Positions 44,463 to 52,158 of a stretch of DNA of 60,863 nucleotides are shown in pieces. Origin of the DNA: Prosthecomicrobium pneumaticum (GTDB lineage Bacteria > Pseudomonadota > Alphaproteobacteria > Rhizobiales > Kaistiaceae); contig NZ_JACHOO010000014.1 of the NCBI RefSeq assembly GCF_014199915.1, forward strand, positions 1 through 60,863, read 5' to 3'. The position numbers and the translations under genes were made by a program. Each line of letters begins with the position of its first letter. Within the stretch, counting starts at the first letter, position 1. The notes beneath the pieces were generated by a model. It ran no database searches. It saw only the letters and a list, made by a program, of their open reading frames with translations, and had not been told where the DNA came from.

Positions 44463-45383
44463 TCATGCGGTTCGGATGCGCGGGTCGATCAGCGGCGCGA
44501 CGAGGTCGGCGAAGAGATTGCCGAGCACGATGGCGAGGGCGGAGACGAGCGTGACCCCCATGATGATCGGGATGTCGACCTGCTGGATCGCCTGCCAGGC
44601 GAGCTGGCCGATGCCGGGCCAGCCATAGACGGCCTCGACCACCACCGTGCCGCCCATGAACTGGCCGATATCGATGCCGATCATCGCGATCACCGGCAGG
44701 AGGGCGTTCGGCAGCGCGTGGCGCAGCACGACGCGGGGCGCCGACAGGCCCTTCGCATTCGCCGTGCGGACATAGTCCTGGCCGAGCACATCGATCATCG
44801 CCGAGCGGACGACGCGCGCATACCAGCCGGCGCCGAGAATGCCGAGCGTGAAGGCGGGCAGGACGAGATGGGCCGCGGTGCCGTAGCCCGACATCGGGAA
44901 CCAGCCGAGCGTCGCCGCAAAGACATAGAGGAGCAAGAGAGCGACGAGGAATTGCGGCGTCGAGACGCCGACAAAGGACATCGTCATCACCGCCCGGTCG
45001 ACGAAGCCGTCGCGCCGCAGCGCCGCGACGACGCCGAGCGTCAAGCCGATCACCACCTCGATGGCGATGCCGGCCGCCATCAGGGTCAATGTCGCCGGCA
45101 GCCGCGCGGCGATCAGCGGCGCGACGGCGGTCTTCTGGTTGAAGGAACGGCCGAGATCGCCCTGCACGAGATCGACGAGATAATGCCAGAACTGGACGGC
45201 GAGCGGCTGGTCGAGGCCGAGCTGGTGGCGGATGTTGGCGACCGTCTGCGGCGTGGCGTTGCGGCCGGCGAGCAGCACCGCCGGATCGGCCGGCAGCGCA
45301 TAGAGCATCAGGAAGGTGATCGCCGCGACGCCGAGCAGGATGAGGGCGGCCTGGACGATGCGGCGGAGGAAGAGCGCGGCCAT
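44463..45383 (-). CDS. Dipeptide-type ABC transporter permease (DppB-like)
   Basis: 306 residues from the ATG at 45383, which overlaps the upstream permease stop by one base (TGATG). Six membrane helices; the N-terminal FLRRIVQAALILLGVAAITF is typical of DppB. The cytoplasmic EAA loop includes DYVRTANAKGLSAPRVVLRH. It forms the inner-membrane channel together with the next permease. Confidence 0.93.
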   Translation of the reverse strand: MAALFLRRIVQAALILLGVAAITFLMLYALPADPAVLLAGRNATPQTVANIRHQLGLDQPLAVQFWHYLVDLVQGDLGRSFNQKTAVAPLIAARLPATLTLMAAGIAIEVVIGLTLGVVAALRRDGFVDRAVMTMSFVGVSTPQFLVALLLLYVFAATLGWFPMSGYGTAAHLVLPAFTLGILGAGWYARVVRSAMIDVLGQDYVRTANAKGLSAPRVVLRHALPNALLPVIAMIGIDIGQFMGGTVVVEAVYGWPGIGQLAWQAIQQVDIPIIMGVTLVSALAIVLGNLFADLVAPLIDPRIRTA

Positions 45384-46240
45384 CAGCCCCTCCCGCGCTG
45401 CGTCGGATCGAGCAGGTCGCGCAGCGCGTCGCCGACGAGGTTGAAGGCGAGCGCCGTCGCAAGGATCGCCGCGCCGGGAAAGAAGACGAGCCACGGCGCC
45501 GATTCGAAATAGCTCTGGCTCTCGAAGACGATGTTGCCCCAGGAGGGCTCCGGCGGCTGCACGCCGATGCCGAGGAAGGAGAGCGTCGCCTCGAGCAGCA
45601 CGGTGGTGGCGATGCCGAGCGTGCCCCAGACGATCGCCGTCGGCACGAGATGCGGCAGGATGTGGAGGCCGAGAATGCGCGCCGGCCCGGCGCCCATCGC
45701 CCGCTCGGCGAGGATGAAGTCGCGCTCGACCAGCGACCGCGTCTCGGTATAGGCGATCCGCGCGACCTGGACCCAGTTCACCATCGCGATGACGAGCGCG
45801 ACGATCCACAGGCTCGGCTTCAGGAGCGCGGCGAGCACGATGGCGAGGAGCAGCGCGGGGAAGGCCGTCATCAGATCGGTGAAGCGCATCAGCGCCGCGC
45901 CGGCGAAGCCGCCGAGATAGCCGGCCATCACCCCGACGAAGAGGCCGATCATCACCGCCGTGCCATTGGCGACGAGGCCGATCAGCAGCGAGGTGCGCGC
46001 CCCGAAGACGAGGCGGGAGAGGAGGTCGCGGCCGAGCGTGTCGGTGCCGAGCAGGAACTGCGCCGAAGGCGGCAGCGGCGCCCCCTCGAGCGAGAGCCCG
46101 TCGAACATCTGGTCGTCCGGCGCATAGGGCGCGAGGAGGGGCGCGAAGAGCGCCGCCACCACCACCGCGGCGATGACGAGGAGCCCGGCGACGGCCGTCG
46201 GCCGCCGCAGCAGGCCGCGAAGAAACGACCCCGCCGCCAT
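45383..46240 (-). CDS. Dipeptide-type ABC transporter permease (DppC-like)
   Basis: 285 residues from the ATG at 46240, overlapping the amiR stop by one base (TGATG). Six membrane helices, with the DppC-type FLLGTDTLGRDLLSRLVFGA and EAA-loop DFILAERAMGAGPARILGLH. It heterodimerises with the DppB-like subunit. Overlap with the regulator genes shows that regulation and transport are on one transcript. Confidence 0.93.
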   Translation of the reverse strand: MAAGSFLRGLLRRPTAVAGLLVIAAVVVAALFAPLLAPYAPDDQMFDGLSLEGAPLPPSAQFLLGTDTLGRDLLSRLVFGARTSLLIGLVANGTAVMIGLFVGVMAGYLGGFAGAALMRFTDLMTAFPALLLAIVLAALLKPSLWIVALVIAMVNWVQVARIAYTETRSLVERDFILAERAMGAGPARILGLHILPHLVPTAIVWGTLGIATTVLLEATLSFLGIGVQPPEPSWGNIVFESQSYFESAPWLVFFPGAAILATALAFNLVGDALRDLLDPTQRGRG

Positions 46241-46809
46241 CAGCCGGCATCCTTGCGGCGCGCGAGCAGGTCCGCGGCGACCTGTTCGAGCGTCATGCGG
46301 CGCTGCATCGCCGTCTCGCGCAGCCGGCGGAAGGCGGCGTCCTCGCCGACCTCGTGCGCCCGCGCGATCGCCTCCACCGCCTGGTGGACGATGCCGCGCA
46401 GCCGCAGCCGGGCGCTCATCCCGGCGATCTGGTCGCGCGTCGCGCGCCGCTCCTCGAAGACGTGGAGCGCCAGCACCAGCGCCGGATAGACCGAGGCCTG
46501 CGCAATCGGCTTGGCGATGATCGACCCGGCACCCTGCTCGATCGCCCAGGCGATCCGGCCGGGCGCTTCCGAGCCGAGCAGCGCCACGACGGGCACCGGC
46601 GCATCGGCCCCCGCCCAGGGCAGCAGGCCGCCCCAGCCCTGATCGGCATCGACGAGCACGATGTCGCACTGCTCCTGCGGCCCGAGCGGCGCCCAGCGAC
46701 GATCGACATCGAGACCGAGCCGGCGGAGCTGGCGCGCCAGCCGCTCGATGCCCTCGTCCGCGCGGTGCAGGATGACCGCCCGCAGACCGACGAAATTCGG
46801 CGTGCTCAT
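46240..46809 (-). CDS. amiR: AmiR-type ANTAR-domain transcription antiterminator
   Basis: 189 residues. A pseudo-receiver domain without a clear phosphorylation Asp (CDIVLVDADQGWGGLLPWAG) is followed by a helix and a C-terminal ANTAR RNA-binding domain (MSARLRLRGIVHQAVEAIAR, then AFRRLRETAMQRRMTLEQVA). In Pseudomonas AmiR, release from AmiC lets ANTAR bind leader RNA and suppress termination. Here the gene overlaps the amiC-like stop by ATGA. The operon leader carries an intrinsic terminator at 47971-48021, its expected target. Confidence 0.87.
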   Translation of the reverse strand: MSTPNFVGLRAVILHRADEGIERLARQLRRLGLDVDRRWAPLGPQEQCDIVLVDADQGWGGLLPWAGADAPVPVVALLGSEAPGRIAWAIEQGAGSIIAKPIAQASVYPALVLALHVFEERRATRDQIAGMSARLRLRGIVHQAVEAIARAHEVGEDAAFRRLRETAMQRRMTLEQVAADLLARRKDAG

Positions 46810-47936
46810 GAGACCACCCGCAGATGGGCGGCCGCGCCGCGCGCGCCGAGGAGATAGGGGTCGGCGGCGATCGGCGGCCGCGAGACGATCACGTCGAAGC
46901 CGCCCTCGGCATTGATGCGGCCGAGATGGAAGGGCAGCGCCGCATGATGGGTGCGCGGATCGATCCGCATCGGCCCCTGCACGGTCTGGTGCACTTTGCC
47001 GGTGACCGCCCGGCGCACTTCGGCCGGCTCGTCGGTGCCGGCCGCAACGATCGCCTCGGCACAGAGGCGCACGGCGGTATAGGCACCGGAGAAGAAGGTC
47101 GAGAAGCGCCGGTCCGCCCCGAAGCGGGCGGCGGCGAGCGCCCGGAAGGCGCGGTTCTCGGGCGTGTCGAGGCTGTCGAAATAGCTCGCCGCCGAAAGCT
47201 GGCCGACCGCCGCACCCGGCGCGATCTCGCCGAGCTCGCATTCCGTCAGGTCGCAGCTCACCACCGGGCAGACCTCGGGCCGGAAGGCGGGATCCTCCGC
47301 GGCGAGCGCGCTCATCGCGGCGAGGAAGGCATAGCTCGACGGGCCGATCAGATTGTTGAGGATGAAGGACGGCCGCTGCGCCCGGATCTCGGCGACGAGC
47401 CGGCCGATCTCGGTTTCCTCGATCGGCAGGAAGCGCTCGCCGACCACCGAACCGCCGGCCTCGAGCAGCAGGTCGCGGGCGAGCCGGTTCATCTCCCAGC
47501 CCCAGACGTAATTGGCGCCGAGCAGGAAGGCGCGCTTGCCATAGAGCGGCAGCAGATGGTCGAAGAGCGGGATCAGGTGCTGGTTCGGGCAGGGCCCGGT
47601 GTAGATGATGTTCTCGTTCGCCTCGAACCCCTCATAGGGGCAGATATACCAGAGCAGGCCGTCGTGCTTCTCGATCAGCGGCGCGACGTCCTTGCGGGTC
47701 GCGGAGAGCGCCGTGCCGACGATGTGGCGGCAGCCCTTGTCGCGCAGGAGCTCGCGGGCGAGCGAGACATAGCGGCCCGCCTCGCCCTCGGGATCGGCGA
47801 TCGCCAGTTCGACCGGCACGCCCTCGCGCCGCAGCTCTTCGGCGGCCAGTTCGGCGCCGTCGCGGCTTTCACGACCGAAGGCGCCATAGGCGCCGGTGGT
47901 CGAATAGAGAATGCCGATGCGCAGGGGTGCGTCCAC
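46806..47936 (-). CDS. amiC: AmiC-type amide-binding sensor (negative regulator of AmiR)
   Basis: 376 residues. The start is GTG 47936, the first start codon after the leader terminator, with GGGA about ten bases upstream. There is no signal peptide, and the product begins DAPLRIGILYSTTGAYGAFG, a type I periplasmic-binding fold used in the cytoplasm. Conserved features of AmiC include LWYICPYEGFEANENIIYTG and NWVWGWEMNR-like YVWGWEMNRLARDLL. By analogy, amide binding releases AmiR. It is first in the operon, unlike the classical amiEBCRS order. Confidence 0.87.
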   Translation of the reverse strand: MDAPLRIGILYSTTGAYGAFGRESRDGAELAAEELRREGVPVELAIADPEGEAGRYVSLARELLRDKGCRHIVGTALSATRKDVAPLIEKHDGLLWYICPYEGFEANENIIYTGPCPNQHLIPLFDHLLPLYGKRAFLLGANYVWGWEMNRLARDLLLEAGGSVVGERFLPIEETEIGRLVAEIRAQRPSFILNNLIGPSSYAFLAAMSALAAEDPAFRPEVCPVVSCDLTECELGEIAPGAAVGQLSAASYFDSLDTPENRAFRALAAARFGADRRFSTFFSGAYTAVRLCAEAIVAAGTDEPAEVRRAVTGKVHQTVQGPMRIDPRTHHAALPFHLGRINAEGGFDVIVSRPPIAADPYLLGARGAAAHLRVVS

Positions 47937-47970
47937 GATGCGGTCCCGATCCTGCAGGATCGCCGAACGC

Positions 47971-48021
47971 AAAAAACCCCGCGAATCCGCCACCGGAGGA
48001 GCCGGTGGGCCTTTCGCGGGG
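47971..48021 (-). terminator. Leader intrinsic terminator of the amide operon (AmiR target)
   Basis: Transcribed leftwards, the RNA forms an outer 9-bp stem (arms at 48013-48021 and 47977-47985; CCCCGCGAA pairing with TTCGCGGGG) and an inner 7-bp stem (CCACCGG with CCGGTGG). Six U residues follow (47971-47976). It lies between the promoter and the amiC GTG with no ORF before it, so it is an attenuator rather than an end-of-gene terminator. Confidence 0.85.
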
Positions 48022-48047
48022 CGCTGTTGCCCTCGGCTTCTGCAGCC
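48019..48047 (-). promoter_or_regulatory. Candidate antiterminator (ANTAR-binding) hairpins in the leader
   Basis: Two small hairpins precede the terminator: GGCT-GCAGA-AGCC (48047-48035) and GGGC-AACAGC-GCCC (48032-48019). The 3' arm of the second shares GGG/CCC with the 5' arm of the terminator, so the two are mutually exclusive, as in ANTAR antitermination. The second has a hexaloop starting with A. Neither loop fits the published A1/G4 consensus exactly. Confidence 0.5.
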
Positions 48048-48086
48048 TATGTCGAAGTCCGGCATGCCCGCCGGTTAATCATGCTT

Positions 48087-48114
48087 ACGATATGGGCTCG
48101 CCCTCATTTGTCAA
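48087..48114 (-). promoter_or_regulatory. Promoter of the amide operon
   Basis: Minus strand: perfect -35 TTGACA (48114-48109), 16-base spacer, and -10 TATCGT (48092-48087, 4 of 6). Transcription would start near 48080 and run through the hairpins and terminator before reaching the amiC GTG, giving a leader of about 145 bases. It is the only good promoter in the 235-base gap 47937-48171. Confidence 0.6.
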
Positions 48115-48171
48115 TGGCGAAGTGCCGCCGCGTCAGTGGGAAGGGTGATCGACAATGCGGTCGGTCTGCGC

Positions 48172-49146
48172 TCAGGCGCCGTTCACCGGCGCCTCGCCGC
48201 GCTGCAGCCGGTTGATGTTCTCGGCGAGGAGCGCCGCGATCCGCTCTTCGGCGCGCGGCGTCTCGCCGGCGCGGTGCGGCGTGAGGAGGAGGTTGTCGAG
48301 CGACCAGAAGGGCGAATCGGGCGGCAGCGGCTCGGTCGTGAACACGTCGAGCGCGGCGGCGGCGATGCGGCGCTCCGCGAGCGCATCGGCGAGGGCCGTC
48401 TCGTCGACGCAGGCGCCCCGCGCGACATTGACGAGCCCGGCGCCCGGCTTCATCGCGGCGAGCGCGGCGCGGCCGATCAGCCCGCGCGTCGTCTCGGTGA
48501 GCGGACAGGTCAGCACCACGACGTCCGCCTGCGGCAAGACCGTGCCGATCGCCTCGAAGCCGACCACCCGATCAGCCGCGCCCGCGCCGGCCTCGGGATG
48601 GCGGCGGACGCCGATGACCCGCGCGCCGAGCGCCTTCAGCATGGCCGCGAGATGGTCGCCGATTTCACCGAGGCCGACGACGAGGACGGTCGAATCGGCG
48701 ATCTCCCCGATGCGCGCGTCCGGCGCAGCGACGGCCGGCGGCCAGAGGCGGCCTGTCTTACCCGCCACCGCCTCGGGGAGCCGGCGGAGCAGGGCGAGGG
48801 TGAGCGCGAGCGCGTGCTCGGCGACCGCGCGGGCATTGCTGCCGCGCGCGCTCGCGAGCGCGACGCCGCGCGCCTCGAGCAAGGCCGCGGGATAGCGCTC
48901 CATGCCGCTGCTCACCGACTGGACGAGCCGCAGCCGCGGGGCCCGGTCGAGGAGATCGTCCCGCCACAGGCCGGAGACGAGAAGCACGTCCGCCTCGCCG
49001 ATCGCCGCGTCGAGCGCGCCGCGGTCGGGCGCCTCGATCACCGACACGTCCGGCAGCCGGCGGGCGAGCGCCGCGCGGAAGAGCGGCGCGCCGGGATGGG
49101 CGATGACGACGGTCGGCCGCGCGGAGAGGCCGATGGCGGAGCTCAT
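48172..49146 (-). CDS. D-isomer-specific 2-hydroxyacid dehydrogenase
   Basis: 324 residues. The NAD-binding domain has VLVVGLGEIGDHLAAML. The catalytic Arg lies in GLVNVARGACVDETAL, and Glu-His in FTTEPLPPDSPF, then LLLTPHRAGE, the Arg-Glu-His set of the family. It reduces 2-oxoacids such as glyoxylate or hydroxypyruvate-like substrates, exact one unknown. The ATG overlaps the stop of the beta-hydroxyacid dehydrogenase gene (ATGA), so the two are co-expressed. Confidence 0.9.
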   Translation of the reverse strand: MSSAIGLSARPTVVIAHPGAPLFRAALARRLPDVSVIEAPDRGALDAAIGEADVLLVSGLWRDDLLDRAPRLRLVQSVSSGMERYPAALLEARGVALASARGSNARAVAEHALALTLALLRRLPEAVAGKTGRLWPPAVAAPDARIGEIADSTVLVVGLGEIGDHLAAMLKALGARVIGVRRHPEAGAGAADRVVGFEAIGTVLPQADVVVLTCPLTETTRGLIGRAALAAMKPGAGLVNVARGACVDETALADALAERRIAAAALDVFTTEPLPPDSPFWSLDNLLLTPHRAGETPRAEERIAALLAENINRLQRGEAPVNGA

Positions 49147-50033
49147 GGCGCCGTCCGGTCCGCGATGCGGTGCCCGGCCATCGCCTCGATCGCCCGCACG
49201 AGGCCGGAATGATCCCAGGCCGCGCCGCCGAGCGCCGTGCAGAGATTGAAGAGCTGCTGCGTCGATGCGGTGTTCGGCAGTGCCATGCCGAGCGCCCTCG
49301 CATTCGAGAGCGCCAGTTCGAGATCCTTCTGGTGCAGGGCGATGCGGAAGCCGGGATCGAACTTGCCCTCGATCATGCGCGGCGCGTGCAGTTCGAGGAT
49401 GCGCGAGGTGGCGAGCCCGCCGGTGATCGCCTGGCGGACGAGCGCCGGATCGGCGCCGGCCTTCGAGGCGAAGACGAGCGCCTCGGCGACCGCCTCGATC
49501 GTCAGCGCGACGATGATCTGGTTGGCGACCTTGGCGATCTGGCCATGACCGACCGCGCCGACGCGCGTCACGTTCTTCCCCATCGCCTCGAGCACGGGTT
49601 TCACATGCGCGAAGGCCGTCTCGGACCCGCCGACCATGATGGTCAGCGTCGCCGCCTTGGCGCCGACCTCTCCACCCGAGACCGGGGCATCGAGATAATC
49701 GCCGCCCGCCGCGGCGATCCGCCGTGCGAAATCCTGCGTCGCGAGCGGCGAGATCGAACTCATGTCGACGACCGTCCTGCCCTCGACCGCGGCGGCGACG
49801 CCGTCGGCGCCGAAGAGCACGGTTTCGACATCGGGCGTATCGGGCAGCATGGTGATGACGAGATCGGCGGCCGCGGTCGCCTCCGCCACGGTGGCGCAGG
49901 CGGTGCCGCCGGCCGCGACGAGGTCCTCCGGCACGCCGCGGCGCGTCTTCAGAAAGAGCCGATGCCCCGCGGCGATGAGATGCCCCGCCATCGGGCGTCC
50001 CATGACGCCGAGGCCGATGAATGCGATCCGCAT
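49143..50033 (-). CDS. Beta-hydroxyacid dehydrogenase (HIBADH/tartronate semialdehyde reductase family)
   Basis: 296 residues from the ATG at 50033, with AAGGGA eight bases upstream. Rossmann motif IAFIGLGVMGRPMAGHLIA; substrate-binding DAPVSGGEVGAKAATL; catalytic Lys in GQIAKVANQIIVALTIEA; C-terminal helix KDLELALSNARALG. Members oxidise or reduce 3-hydroxyisobutyrate, tartronate semialdehyde or similar compounds. It lies between the ferredoxin reductase (17 bases) and the 2-hydroxyacid dehydrogenase (overlap). Confidence 0.9.
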   Translation of the reverse strand: MRIAFIGLGVMGRPMAGHLIAAGHRLFLKTRRGVPEDLVAAGGTACATVAEATAAADLVITMLPDTPDVETVLFGADGVAAAVEGRTVVDMSSISPLATQDFARRIAAAGGDYLDAPVSGGEVGAKAATLTIMVGGSETAFAHVKPVLEAMGKNVTRVGAVGHGQIAKVANQIIVALTIEAVAEALVFASKAGADPALVRQAITGGLATSRILELHAPRMIEGKFDPGFRIALHQKDLELALSNARALGMALPNTASTQQLFNLCTALGGAAWDHSGLVRAIEAMAGHRIADRTAP

Positions 50034-50050
50034 GAAATGTCCCTTCCCTG

Positions 50051-51286
50051 TCAGGCCGACAGCGCCAGCGCCTGTGTCGGCACCGCCTCGTCGGCGACCT
50101 TGCGCCGGTCGATCGGCCGGCCGGCCGTGATCAGCTTCATCGCCGCGCGCATGTCGCGGCCGCGATTGGCGGTGGTCGCGGCGATCACCGTGCCGGCGGC
50201 GTCGAGATGCAGCGCGACGAAGCTGCGCGTCGCGAGATCGCCGCGGATCACCGTCTCCGCGGCCCGGAGCGGAAAGCCGCAGACCTGCAGATTGATGCCG
50301 AACTGATCGGTCCAGAACCACGGCAGGTCGGCATAGGGCTCCGTCCCGCCGGCCATCGCCCGGCCGACGGCGGTGCCGTGGTTCTGCGCGTGGCGCCAGT
50401 TCTCGAGCCGCAGCCGGGCCTTGAAGAGCGGATGCCAGAAGGCGGCGACGTCGCCGGCGGCATAGATCGCGCCGTCGCTCGTCCGGCCGAAGGCGTCGAC
50501 ATCGATCGCCCCCTCGCCCCCGAGCCCGGCCGACTTCGCGAGCGCGACGTTCCGCTCGAGGCCGATGCCGGCGATCACGCAATCCGCCTCGACCGCCGGA
50601 CCGGAGCGGGTCGCGACGCAGAACCGCCCGTCGCCGAGCCGCTCGATGCCGGCAACCGCCTCGCCGAAGCGCAGCGTCGTGCCGGCGTCGCGATGCACCG
50701 CTTCCATGAAGCGGGCGATCTCCGGGACGAGGCAGCGCTCCATCGCCCCCTGCCCCGCCTCGATCACCGTCACCGTGCAGCCGAGCGCGCCGGCGCTCGC
50801 TGCGATCTCGAGGCCGATCACCCCGGCACCGATACAGACCACCGCGCGCGCCGCCTTCAGCCGGGCGCGGATCAGCCGGGCCTCGTCGAGCGTGCGCAGG
50901 CCGAGCGCATGCTCGGCCCCGGGCACCGGCAGGCGCCGGGCCGTGCCGCCGGTGGCGAGGAGCAGGCGGTCATAGGCGAGCGTCTCGCCGGTCGAGAGCA
51001 AGAGCCGCTGCGCCTTCGGGTCGATCGCTTCGACGGCCGTGCCGAGCCGGAGCGTGATGCCGAGCGAGGCGAAGCGCTCGGCCGAGCCGATGAAGGTCGG
51101 CGCCGGCTCCGCCTCGGAGACGATCACCTCCTTCGACAGGGGCGGCCGCTCATAGGGCAGATGGGGCTCGTCGCCGACGAGCATGATCCGGCCGGCGAAG
51201 CCCGCCTCCCGCATCGCGATCGCCGCGCATGCCCCCGCCTGCCCGCCACCCGCGATCACATTCGCCTCGGACCCGCCATCCGCCAT
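50051..51286 (-). CDS. FAD/NAD(P)H-dependent ferredoxin reductase
   Basis: 411 residues from the ATG at 51286 (GGAGG six bases upstream). Two dinucleotide-binding motifs are seen: NVIAGGGQAGACAAIAMRE for FAD, with PYERPPLSKE typical of rubredoxin/putidaredoxin-type reductases, and VVCIGAGVIGLEIAA for NAD(P)H. A C-terminal reductase domain includes DLPWFWTDQFGINLQVCG. It probably passes electrons to the divergent Rieske ferredoxin at 51376-51690. No oxygenase gene is in the window. Confidence 0.92.
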   Translation of the reverse strand: MADGGSEANVIAGGGQAGACAAIAMREAGFAGRIMLVGDEPHLPYERPPLSKEVIVSEAEPAPTFIGSAERFASLGITLRLGTAVEAIDPKAQRLLLSTGETLAYDRLLLATGGTARRLPVPGAEHALGLRTLDEARLIRARLKAARAVVCIGAGVIGLEIAASAGALGCTVTVIEAGQGAMERCLVPEIARFMEAVHRDAGTTLRFGEAVAGIERLGDGRFCVATRSGPAVEADCVIAGIGLERNVALAKSAGLGGEGAIDVDAFGRTSDGAIYAAGDVAAFWHPLFKARLRLENWRHAQNHGTAVGRAMAGGTEPYADLPWFWTDQFGINLQVCGFPLRAAETVIRGDLATRSFVALHLDAAGTVIAATTANRGRDMRAAMKLITAGRPIDRRKVADEAVPTQALALSA

Positions 51287-51303
51287 CGCCGCCTCCCGGA
51301 TTT

Positions 51304-51375
51304 TTCCCGTTGATCTTTTCTATAGCTTCAGATTACTAGAGTTTATTCGATATTGAGAACGGAGATACATTCTTT
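51304..51375. promoter_or_regulatory. A+T-rich divergent promoter region
   Basis: A markedly A+T-rich stretch between the divergent reductase and ferredoxin genes, probably containing both promoters. TTGATC followed after 17 bases by TTACTA (plus strand), and TATAGA on the minus strand, are the best partial boxes. GGAG lies 12 bases before the ferredoxin ATG. Confidence 0.4.
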
Positions 51376-51690
51376 ATGCCATGGATAGACACGATATCCT
51401 CCGCAGACATCGAAGAGAACACCGCGGTATCCTTCAAGATCGGCGGCTTCGAACTGGCGATCTACAGACTCGACGGCGATGAATTCAGGGCCACCGACAA
51501 CATCTGCACGCACGCCCACGCCTATCTCTCGGAGGGCTGGTTCGAGGACGGCGTCATCGAATGCCCCCTGCACGCCGGCTGCTTCGATGTCCGGACCGGC
51601 AAGGGGCTCGGCGCGCCGATCACCGCGGACCTCAGGACCTATCCGGTGCGGGTCGAAGCGGGCATGGTGCAGGTCGAGCTGCCGGACTAG
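51376..51690 (+). CDS. Rieske [2Fe-2S] ferredoxin (naphthalene-dioxygenase type)
   Basis: 104 residues, the size of Rieske ferredoxins of ring-hydroxylating oxygenase systems. Both cluster-binding boxes are present: CTHAHAYLSEG (Cys-x-His) and ECPLHAGCFDVRTG (Cys-x-x-His). No signal peptide. It faces the ferredoxin reductase gene, so the pair should form an NAD(P)H-to-ferredoxin chain for a terminal oxygenase encoded elsewhere. It converges with the other Rieske gene, with a terminator between. Confidence 0.92.
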   Translation: MPWIDTISSADIEENTAVSFKIGGFELAIYRLDGDEFRATDNICTHAHAYLSEGWFEDGVIECPLHAGCFDVRTGKGLGAPITADLRTYPVRVEAGMVQVELPD

Positions 51691-51699
51691 CCGGCACGA

Positions 51700-51733
51700 T
51701 CCGAAGGAGCGGCACCGGGGCCGCCCCTTCGGA
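51700..51733. terminator. Bidirectional terminator between convergent Rieske genes
   Basis: Outer 8-bp stem TCCGAAGG (51700-51707) with CCTTCGGA (51726-51733), an A/C mismatch, and inner 5-bp stem GCGGC with GCCGC. It fills most of the 53-base gap between two convergent genes and can act in both directions, although T-runs are absent. Confidence 0.6.
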
Positions 51734-51743
51734 CCGGCGGCCC

Positions 51744-52157
51744 TCAGACCTCCAGAACGACGTAGTCCTCCTCGACACTGACCGGGAACACCTCGGCCTT
51801 GTAGGGGCCCTCGACCAGTTTGCCGCCGCGCTCGATAGAGGCCGGGTAGTTCTTGACCCAGGTGTTCTCCGGATCGACCCAGGACTGGCCGGTGCGGATA
51901 TCGAACTCCCAGCCGTGCCACGGGCAGCGCAGGATCTCGCCCTGGCGCGTATATTCGAAGGTGCCCGGCTCGTCGGAGCGGACGAGGCCGACCACCGCGC
52001 CGTGGCAGAGCCTGGCGCCCTCGTGCGGGCACTTGTTCAGGAAGGCGTAGAACGCGCCTTTGACGTTGAAGACCGCGATCTCGCGGCCGCGGACGGTGAC
52101 GACCTTGTTGGTGCCGACCGGGATGTCTCCGGTCGTCGCGACGACGTAGCGGGCCAT
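51744..52157 (-). CDS. Rieske (2Fe-2S) domain protein
   Basis: 137 residues from the ATG at 52157. Cluster ligands are in NKCPHEGARLCHG (Cys-x-His) and LRCPWHGWEFDIRTG (Cys-x-x-His). It resembles the short Rieske proteins found beside amidohydrolase-2 genes in aromatic or heterocycle degradation operons. It is separated by 1 base from the upstream amidohydrolase gene and is the last gene of the IclR-controlled operon. It is distinct from the ferredoxin on the opposite strand. It may act as an electron carrier or a small oxygenase-associated subunit. Confidence 0.88.
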   Translation of the reverse strand: MARYVVATTGDIPVGTNKVVTVRGREIAVFNVKGAFYAFLNKCPHEGARLCHGAVVGLVRSDEPGTFEYTRQGEILRCPWHGWEFDIRTGQSWVDPENTWVKNYPASIERGGKLVEGPYKAEVFPVSVEEDYVVLEV

Positions 52158-52158
52158 G

